A stretch of 6,199 nt of DNA from an uncultured Actinomycetes bacterium (GTDB lineage Bacteria; Actinomycetota; Thermoleophilia; Gaiellales; F1-60-MAGs149), in NCBI GenBank assembly GCA_903847495.1, contig CAINDT010000043.1, positions 1 to 6,199 on the forward strand, written 5' to 3'. How positions within the stretch are numbered: the stretch's first letter is position 1; each line of letters begins with the position of its first letter. This document shows, in pieces, positions 1 to 6,199 of the stretch. The notes below the pieces were generated by a model. It saw only the letters and a list, made by a program, of their open reading frames with translations, was not told the DNA's origin and did not search any database. The position numbers and the translations under genes were made by a program.

Positions 1-125
1 GACTCTTCGAGGATGAACACGACGCGGACGCCGCGTTCCTGCAGCACCTGGCCGATACCGATGCAGTTGTTGGTCGGGCCGTAGGCCCCCTCGGGGAAGA
101 ACACCACCGTGGGCTGGTCGCTCAT
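1..125 (-). CDS. Putative glycosyltransferase, N-terminal fragment (gene continues beyond the left edge)
   Basis: The minus strand opens at an ATG (125-123) and stays open for 41 codons to the window edge. The protein begins MSDQPTVVFFPEGAYGPTNN and continues into IGIGQVLQERGVRVVFILEES. A short beta strand, a loop with G-P-T-N-N, a helix and a second hydrophobic strand (VRVVFIL) resemble the first Rossmann beta-alpha-beta unit of GT-B glycosyltransferases of the UGT/MGT type, which move a sugar from a nucleotide-sugar donor to an acceptor. The FFPEGA-x-GPTNN opening is familiar to me from actinobacterial members, but the donor-binding C-terminal half is outside the window, so function is tentative. 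A purine-rich GAGAGGAG lies 4 nt upstream of the ATG, and a good promoter precedes it. There is no signal peptide, so a cytoplasmic protein is expected. It is transcribed divergently from the iron-sulfur protein gene. Confidence 0.6.
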   Translation of the reverse strand, partial: MSDQPTVVFFPEGAYGPTNNCIGIGQVLQERGVRVVFILEE

Positions 126-148
126 GCCGCTCCTCTCGCTCCTGCCTG

Positions 149-178
149 AGGATACGGTCGCGTCGGAAGGTCGGTCAA
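149..178 (-). promoter_or_regulatory. Promoter of the putative glycosyltransferase gene
   Basis: Read on the minus strand, TTGACC (178-173) and TATCCT (154-149) are separated by 18 bp. This is a near-consensus housekeeping-type -35/-10 pair. Predicted transcription starts near 142, giving a leader of about 17 nt that contains the GAGAGGAG ribosome-binding site (137-130). It is the best promoter match in the window, but it is assigned by eye. Confidence 0.6.
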
Positions 179-204
179 GCGGCCAGGCCGAGCTCGCGGT
201 CCGC

Positions 205-232
205 TGGTAGCCTTGCCCTATCGACTTGGAGG
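205..232 (+). promoter_or_regulatory. Extended -10 promoter and ribosome-binding site deciding the start at 237
   Basis: TGG-TAGCCT (205-213) looks like an extended -10 box, predicting transcription from about 220. GGAGG (228-232) follows, 4 nt before GTG 237. No clear -35 is visible. An alternative in-frame TTG at 213 would overlap this -10 box and has no ribosome-binding site, which favours GTG 237 as the true start. The region is back-to-back with the promoter of the minus-strand gene. Confidence 0.4.
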
Positions 233-236
233 CCCT

Positions 237-1238
237 GTGCGCGAGCATCCGCAGTTCGAACCATCGTCCGAGCAGCTGTCGCACTGGCCGGAAGGCGTGT
301 CGGGCAGCGAGCGCAACGGTCGGGGTGAGTCGGAAGTCCGTCGCCCGCTGCCGATCCTCTGGCACCCGCCGGGGATGAGCCCGTTCGACGACGTGCAGGC
401 ATGGTTCTGGGAGCAGGGCGTGCGCATCCCCGCGGTGCAGGAGCGGCGCGCGCATCGCACGGAGGTGCTGGCCCGCGAGCCCGCCCCGATTGCGGCGGAA
501 CGTGTGGAGCGGACGCCTGCCGAGAACGCGGAGGAGATTCGGCGGCAGGCGCTCGCATGCGGTGCCGATCTCGTCGGCATCGTCGCGCCGCATCCGGAGT
601 GGGTGTTCGAGGGCTACGAGTTCGACTACCCGTGGATCGTGATGCTCGGCGTCGCTATGGACTATGAGGTGCTGCGCAAGGCGCCGGAGCCCGAGGCCTC
701 GCTGACCGTGATCGACGGCTACACCCGTGGCTGGGAGGTCGGCCAGCCGCTCGCCGATCACATCCGCGGCCTCGGCTGGGACGCCAAGGCGAGCGGTGGT
801 CCGTCCGCGGGTCCGATCCTGCTGGTGCCGGCCGCTCTCGAGGCGGGCTTTGGCGAGCTCGGTAAGCACGGCTCGATCATCAACCGCGAGCTGGGTTCGA
901 ACTTCCGCCTCGCGGCGGTGTTCACCGATCTGCCGCTCGAGCCCGACGCGCCGGTTGACATCGCCTCAGAGGATTTCTGCCAGAGCTGCCGGATCTGCGT
1001 CGACGCATGTCCGCCGGGCGCGATCTCGCACGAGAAGCAGTTGGTGCGTGGCGTCGAGAAGTGGTACGTCGATTTCGACCTGTGCGCGCCGTTCTTCTTG
1101 GAGACGTACGGCTGCGGCGTATGCCTCGCGGCCTGTCCGTGGTCGGCGCCGGGTCGGGGGCCGCGCATCTCGGAGAAGATGTTGGCGCGGCGCGAGCGCG
1201 ACGCGCAGCGCGCTGCCGCCGAGAACTCCGGCCCGTGA
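237..1238 (+). CDS. Reductive-dehalogenase-like protein with two 4Fe-4S clusters (epoxyqueuosine reductase/RDase superfamily)
   Basis: This 333-residue protein probably catalyses a cobalamin-dependent reduction, or a related electron transfer, in the cytoplasm. Its substrate is unknown. The C-terminal third carries CQSCRICVDACP (Cys248, 251, 254, 258), then a W-Y-x-D-x-D-x-C stretch with Cys283, and CGVCLAACPW (Cys293, 296, 300), giving eight ligands for two 4Fe-4S clusters. Before these, about residues 204-240, are AGFGELGKHG and FRLAAVFTDLPLEPD. Both blocks are typical of reductive dehalogenases (corrinoid-binding nitroreductase-like fold). Unlike respiratory dehalogenases there is no twin-arginine signal, no partner anchor gene is adjacent, and the chain is short. 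I could not identify the catalytic Tyr with certainty. The GTG start follows GGAGG; TTG 213 would add 8 residues. It stands alone, and a strong hairpin follows 4 nt after the stop. QueG itself is less likely. Family confidence is high; reaction unknown. Confidence 0.85.
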   Translation: MREHPQFEPSSEQLSHWPEGVSGSERNGRGESEVRRPLPILWHPPGMSPFDDVQAWFWEQGVRIPAVQERRAHRTEVLAREPAPIAAERVERTPAENAEEIRRQALACGADLVGIVAPHPEWVFEGYEFDYPWIVMLGVAMDYEVLRKAPEPEASLTVIDGYTRGWEVGQPLADHIRGLGWDAKASGGPSAGPILLVPAALEAGFGELGKHGSIINRELGSNFRLAAVFTDLPLEPDAPVDIASEDFCQSCRICVDACPPGAISHEKQLVRGVEKWYVDFDLCAPFFLETYGCGVCLAACPWSAPGRGPRISEKMLARRERDAQRAAAENSGP

Positions 1239-1242
1239 AATG

Positions 1243-1270
1243 GCGAAGGGACCCTTGCGGGTCCCTTCGC
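1243..1270. terminator. Perfect 12-bp hairpin, probable bidirectional terminator
   Basis: GCGAAGGGACCC (1243-1254) and GGGTCCCTTCGC (1259-1270) pair perfectly around a TTGC loop. It begins 4 nt after the stop of the iron-sulfur gene and, on the other strand, 4 nt after the 3' end of the tRNA. It can therefore end both convergent transcripts. There is no T-run on the plus strand and only a short one (ATTT) on the minus strand, so termination may not be purely intrinsic in the E. coli sense. Confidence 0.75.
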
Positions 1271-1274
1271 GTGA

Positions 1275-1348
<74 letters not shown>

Positions 1349-1360
1349 AGTCGAGGCGAG

Positions 1361-1366
1361 AGCATA
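1361..1366 (-). promoter_or_regulatory. -10 box of the tRNA-Asp promoter
   Basis: TATGCT reads on the minus strand at 1366-1361. It predicts a transcription start near 1354, six bases before the mature tRNA 5' end at 1348. No convincing -35 hexamer is seen at 17-18 bp upstream. Confidence 0.45.
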
Positions 1367-1411
1367 GCCCAGATTCGGTCGAGTGAGTGGCACAACCGGC
1401 AGGGGTCGCGA

Positions 1412-1417
1412 TAGGGT
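1412..1417 (+). promoter_or_regulatory. Candidate -10 box for gcvP
   Basis: TAGGGT, in the context GATAGGGT, fits TAnnnT and resembles the GATAGGCT box before the Fae-like gene. The -35 region (TGGCAC, 18 bp upstream) is poor. Transcription from about 1424 would give a leader of roughly 68 nt that holds the hairpin at 1455-1471. It lies about 45 bp from the divergent tRNA -10 box. Confidence 0.35.
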
Positions 1418-1454
1418 TCCGGTCGGGACGCACGGGGACATTTCCAGGGTGAGT

Positions 1455-1479
1455 GCGACCGCCACGGTCGCGTACGCGA
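1455..1479 (+). promoter_or_regulatory. Hairpin and overlapping palindrome in the gcvP leader
   Basis: GCGACCG (1455-1461) and CGGTCGC (1465-1471) form a perfect 7-bp stem with a CCA loop, extendable by two G-U pairs. Its 3' arm overlaps a perfect 12-bp palindrome, TCGCGTACGCGA (1468-1479), which touches the AAAGG ribosome-binding site (1479-1483). The two structures exclude each other. I do not see glycine-riboswitch core motifs here, so a regulatory role is an inference from position. Confidence 0.35.
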
Positions 1480-1491
1480 AAGGCCAAGCAG

Positions 1492-4392
<2,901 letters not shown>

Positions 4393-4437
4393 ACGCACCG
4401 GGTGAGCGCCTGACGGGTACCGCTCGGTTGCACCTGC

Positions 4438-4446
4438 TGCTACCTT
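4438..4446 (+). promoter_or_regulatory. Extended -10 promoter for the 60-residue protein, implying a leaderless mRNA
   Basis: TGC-TACCTT fits an extended -10 box. Seven bases separate it from ATG 4454, which places the predicted transcription start on or next to the start codon. No ribosome-binding site exists between gcvP and this ATG, consistent with leaderless translation, which is common in actinobacteria. It overlaps an alternative TTG start at 4445, arguing against that start. Confidence 0.4.
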
Positions 4447-4453
4447 GCCGGGT

Positions 4454-4636
4454 ATGGATCAGAAGGTCTCCCATATCGCGATGTACATCCTCGCGATCAC
4501 GCTTGTCATCAGCGTCGCGATCGTCCTTGGCTTCAAGGGCATCGACGCGGTTCCGTACCAGTGGATCGGCGTGATCGTCGCGCTCGTGCTCGCCGTCGCC
4601 GCGCTGGCGATGACGCGTCTCAAGTTCGGCCACTAG
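4454..4636 (+). CDS. Small protein with two predicted membrane helices, unknown function
   Basis: I do not recognise this 60-residue protein. It starts MDQKVSHIAMYILAITLV and has a first hydrophobic stretch at about residues 8-27. A short polar turn follows (FKGIDAVPYQ, about 27-36), then a second hydrophobic stretch at about 37-53, ending in TRLKFGH. This is a helical hairpin in the membrane with both ends probably on the same side; Lys/Arg at both ends suggest the cytoplasmic side. It begins 61 nt after gcvP on the same strand, so read-through from gcvP is possible, but an extended -10 box just before the ATG suggests its own promoter. There is no ribosome-binding site. A hairpin follows 1 nt after the stop. 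Coding status rests on clear amphipathic design, GC-rich third positions and the ATG/promoter arrangement. An in-frame TTG at 4445 would add three residues. Confidence 0.7.
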   Translation: MDQKVSHIAMYILAITLVISVAIVLGFKGIDAVPYQWIGVIVALVLAVAALAMTRLKFGH

Positions 4637-4637
4637 C

Positions 4638-4663
4638 TCCGCGGGAAATCAGCGACCCGCGGA
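4638..4663. terminator. Hairpin between convergent genes, probable bidirectional terminator
   Basis: TCCGCGGG (4638-4645) and CCCGCGGA (4656-4663) form a perfect 8-bp, very GC-rich stem with a 10-nt loop. It starts just after the stop of the small membrane protein gene and lies 36 bp beyond the stop of the convergent carboxypeptidase gene. There is no T-tract on either strand. Confidence 0.55.
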
Positions 4664-4699
4664 TGGGCGGCGCTGCGCATGCCTGCGTGGCGTGTTCGG

Positions 4700-5899
4700 C
4701 TACGCCGGGGAGCGCTTGAACGCGGCGTCCATGAGCTTGGGCATGTCGCCCCAGATGTCGTTCGTGTTGAGGATCACGCCGACGATCGTATGACCGCCGC
4801 GGCGGACGGCGACGGCGAGGCAGCCTCCGGCCAGGGTGGTGAAGCCCGTCTTCCCGCTGATCGTGCCGCGGTAGTTCTGCAGCATCTTGTTGTGATTCTC
4901 GTACGTGCGCTTGCCACCCGTGTCGTTCCAGCGCACCGTGTGCCGCCACGTGCCCGATGCCTTCGCGAACGTGGGGTTCTCCAGCGCGCGCGCCAGCATG
5001 ATCGCCTGGTCGCGCGCCGTCGACCAGTTGGTCGCATCGTTCAGGCCTGAGGAGCTTGCGTACTGCGTGTCGGTGAGCCCAAGCTGCTTCGCGCGCCGGT
5101 TCATCATTCGGTAGTACTTGGCGTAGCTGCCGCCGCCGAGATCCTCGCCGAGCGCCGCGGCGGCGTCGTTGTTGGAGCCGAGCATGGCGGAGTACATCAA
5201 CACGCCGCGGGGGTAGCGGTTGCCGATGATCAGCCCGTCCTTGTTGGGCTCGACCTGGGCGGCAGTCTCCGAGACGGTGACGGGGTGCCACATGTTGCCG
5301 GCCTCAGCCGTCAGGAGCCCGGTCATCATCTTGGTCAGCGAGGCGATCGGCCGTTGATCCTTGTCGCCGTAGGCGAGGATGATCTCGTTGCGGTCGACGT
5401 CCAGCGCGACGTAGGACGCGGCTGCGAGTCCGGGCTGGTTGGCCATGGCCTTGGCGCCGGCCTGGTACGTCGGCGCGGGGCGCGCCTGCACCAGCGGCGC
5501 GGGTGTCGCGGCCTTGGCGTTCCCACCGGCCTTCGAGGCAGTGGCGACCGTCTTCGTCGTGTCCTGCTGGCCCGCCGCCTGCGCGGACGCGGTTTGCGTG
5601 GTGCCGTTGGCATTGGCGGTCGAGCCGTCGTCGCCGCCGGTCAGCGCCTTCGCCGCGAACGCGATCAGACCAATCACGAGGATTGCGAGCAGCAGCACGT
5701 GCAGCGGGCGCACCGACGACTGCTGCTTGCGCTTGCGGTTGCGCGAGCGCGGTCGTGGCCGCGGCGGCGCATCGAATTCGAACTCGAAGTCGAAGCTGCT
5801 GTCGCTGTCCGTGTACTGCCGTCGCGGCGCGGGCTGCGCACGCGGCGCACGGCGATTGCTCCGCGCGGGGCGCGGCTCAGGTGGCTGCTCGTCATCCAC
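4700..5899 (-). CDS. D-alanyl-D-alanine carboxypeptidase (peptidase S11, low-molecular-mass penicillin-binding protein), membrane-anchored
   Basis: This family of serine DD-peptidases removes the terminal D-Ala of peptidoglycan pentapeptides outside the membrane and is the target of beta-lactams. All three motifs are present in order: S-L-T-K (Ser187 nucleophile, Lys190), S-N-N (242-244) and K-T-G (350-352). The 399-residue chain starts with a cytoplasmic tail (1-65) that is Pro/Arg-rich, then acidic-aromatic (FDFEFEFD, 36-43), then basic (RSRNRKRK). A single membrane segment (about 66-83) follows, then a Thr/Ala/Gln-rich linker (about 90-150) and the catalytic domain. The N-terminal anchor replaces the cleavable signal and C-terminal helix of classical PBP5 types; the chain ends soon after the catalytic domain. 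The frame is open upstream to 6196, but that part overlaps the divergent gene. GTG 5899 follows AGGA by 9 nt; GTG 5905 and TTG 5908 are alternatives. Exact role in wall remodelling or sporulation cannot be told. Confidence 0.92.
   Translation of the reverse strand: MDDEQPPEPRPARSNRRAPRAQPAPRRQYTDSDSSFDFEFEFDAPPRPRPRSRNRKRKQQSSVRPLHVLLLAILVIGLIAFAAKALTGGDDGSTANANGTTQTASAQAAGQQDTTKTVATASKAGGNAKAATPAPLVQARPAPTYQAGAKAMANQPGLAAASYVALDVDRNEIILAYGDKDQRPIASLTKMMTGLLTAEAGNMWHPVTVSETAAQVEPNKDGLIIGNRYPRGVLMYSAMLGSNNDAAAALGEDLGGGSYAKYYRMMNRRAKQLGLTDTQYASSSGLNDATNWSTARDQAIMLARALENPTFAKASGTWRHTVRWNDTGGKRTYENHNKMLQNYRGTISGKTGFTTLAGGCLAVAVRRGGHTIVGVILNTNDIWGDMPKLMDAAFKRSPA
5771..5794 (-). repeat. Four tandem hexamers TTCGAN encoding (Phe-Asp/Glu)4
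   Basis: Within the carboxypeptidase gene, TTC-GAC, TTC-GAG, TTC-GAA and TTC-GAT follow in tandem on the minus strand and encode residues 36-43 of the cytoplasmic tail. All four units differ at the last base. The array may be an old expansion, or the repeated peptide may be kept by selection. Confidence 0.7.
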
Positions 5900-5907
5900 T
5901 GGCACCA

Positions 5908-5913
5908 ATCCTA
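5908..5913 (-). promoter_or_regulatory. Candidate -10 box of the carboxypeptidase gene
   Basis: TAGGAT reads on the minus strand at 5913-5908, placing the predicted transcription start 7-8 nt downstream, at or within a few bases of GTG 5899. The same bases include the AGGA counted as a ribosome-binding site, so the two readings compete: either a leaderless GTG 5899, or a more distant promoter with AGGA as the binding site. No good -35 is seen. Confidence 0.35.
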
Positions 5914-5925
5914 CCGGCGCAATCA

Positions 5926-5947
5926 CCGATCGTCCCCGATCGGATCG
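5926..5947. promoter_or_regulatory. CCGATCG repeats in the divergent promoter region, candidate operator
   Basis: CCGATCG occurs at 5926-5932 and again at 5936-5942, exactly 10 bp (one helical turn) apart. The second copy belongs to the palindrome CCGATCGG (5936-5943), and another GATCG follows directly (5943-5947). The cluster lies between the carboxypeptidase -10 box and the -35 box of the Fae-like gene, a natural place for a regulator that acts on both. The function is inferred from spacing and location only. Confidence 0.3.
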
Positions 5948-5955
5948 TGTGCCGG

Positions 5956-5985
5956 CTGACCGTCGCCGACTGCCTCGGATAGGCT
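5956..5985 (+). promoter_or_regulatory. Promoter of the Fae-like gene
   Basis: CTGACC (5956-5961) and TAGGCT (5980-5985) are 18 bp apart, the same spacing as in the glycosyltransferase promoter at the left of the window. The predicted transcription start is near 5992, giving a leader of about 20 nt with GGAGGG (6002-6007) 4 nt before the ATG. Confidence 0.5.
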
Positions 5986-6011
5986 GCTTCCACCACCACG
6001 CGGAGGGCACC

Positions 6012-6199
6012 ATGGCACGGGACATCGACGGCGCGATCGGCGAGGGCTGGGGCGGCCCCGAGCAGTTGCGGGGCAGCCACGTGAATGTCGTGATCGGGCG
6101 CCGCGGCGGGGCGACCGCCGCCGCGTTGATGACCGCGTTCACCACGCCGCGTCCGGGGCACACGCCTGTGCTGGCCTGCGTCGGCGAGCATCCCACGCA
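6012..6199 (+). CDS. Formaldehyde-activating enzyme (Fae) family protein, N-terminal fragment (gene continues beyond the right edge)
   Basis: True Fae joins formaldehyde to tetrahydromethanopterin to give methylene-H4MPT in the cytoplasm. The visible 62 codons start MARDIDGAIGEGWGG and continue GSHVNVVIGRRGG, then GHTPVLACVGEHPT. This follows the Fae pattern I know: an opening I/V-G-E-x, a conserved His (here His23) before a hydrophobic I-G-x-x-G motif, an alanine-rich helix, and a G-(H/F)-T-x-L-A strand. Differences from methylotroph Fae are a short Trp/Gly-rich stretch before the His and HVNV in place of HIDL, so this may be an Fae-like paralogue with another role or another cofactor. ATG 6012 has GGAGGG 4 nt upstream and its own promoter. 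It is divergent from the carboxypeptidase. The C-terminal half is not visible. Confidence 0.72.
   Translation, partial: MARDIDGAIGEGWGGPEQLRGSHVNVVIGRRGGATAAALMTAFTTPRPGHTPVLACVGEHPT

Noticed and set aside
237..1238. Identification as QueG (epoxyqueuosine reductase)
   Set aside because: The blocks around the clusters fit reductive dehalogenases better, and I see no QueG-type C-terminal HEAT-like extension after the second cluster motif.
1381..1491. Glycine riboswitch before gcvP
   Set aside because: The conserved core motifs of the glycine aptamer are not visible and the leader is too short for a tandem aptamer.
4393..4453. Terminator directly after gcvP
   Set aside because: Only a 5-bp GAGCG/CGCTC pairing with a 12-nt loop (4404-4425) and a GGTACC palindrome are present; neither is convincing.
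5900..6196. Upstream in-frame extension of the carboxypeptidase by up to 99 codons
   Set aside because: It would run antisense through the Fae-like gene and both promoters. The encoded residues look random, and a ribosome-binding site points to GTG 5899.

Overview
This high-GC window has strong G/C bias at third codon positions, GTG starts, and promoters whose -10 boxes fit TAnnnT. Gene content suggests an actinobacterium, possibly a soil lineage such as Thermoleophilia/Solirubrobacterales. That placement is inferred from gene style only; no phylogenetic marker was compared. The window is ordinary chromosomal sequence. I see no integrase, transposase, CRISPR array or phage gene.

Layout, left to right: (1) the first 41 codons of a minus-strand gene, probably a GT-B type glycosyltransferase, running off the left edge; (2) a divergent plus-strand gene (start taken as GTG 237) for a cytosolic reductive-dehalogenase-like protein with eight cysteines for two 4Fe-4S clusters; (3) a perfect 12-bp hairpin that separates this gene from a convergent tRNA-Asp(GTC) on the minus strand; (4) a full-length glycine dehydrogenase gene, gcvP (966 aa), transcribed away from the tRNA and preceded by a leader with a small hairpin; (5) a 60-residue protein with two membrane segments just after gcvP, apparently with its own leaderless promoter; (6) a hairpin between convergent genes; (7) a minus-strand penicillin-binding, DD-carboxypeptidase-type peptidase (family S11, about 399 aa) with an N-terminal membrane anchor and an unusual charged cytoplasmic tail; (8) a 112-bp divergent promoter region with repeated CCGATCG words; (9) the first 62 codons of a gene of the formaldehyde-activating enzyme (Fae) family, running off the right edge.

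The genes do not form one operon. GcvP is the decarboxylating subunit of the glycine cleavage system, but gcvT and gcvH are not beside it. The Fae-like protein would also belong to one-carbon metabolism, but it is separated from gcvP by two genes and a change of strand, so a functional link is only a suggestion. The carboxypeptidase acts in cell-wall remodelling and the tRNA in translation. I do not see a convincing new multi-gene system. The most unusual items are the reductive-dehalogenase-like protein, the divergent Fae homologue, the (Phe-Asp/Glu)4 tail of the carboxypeptidase, and the small membrane protein.
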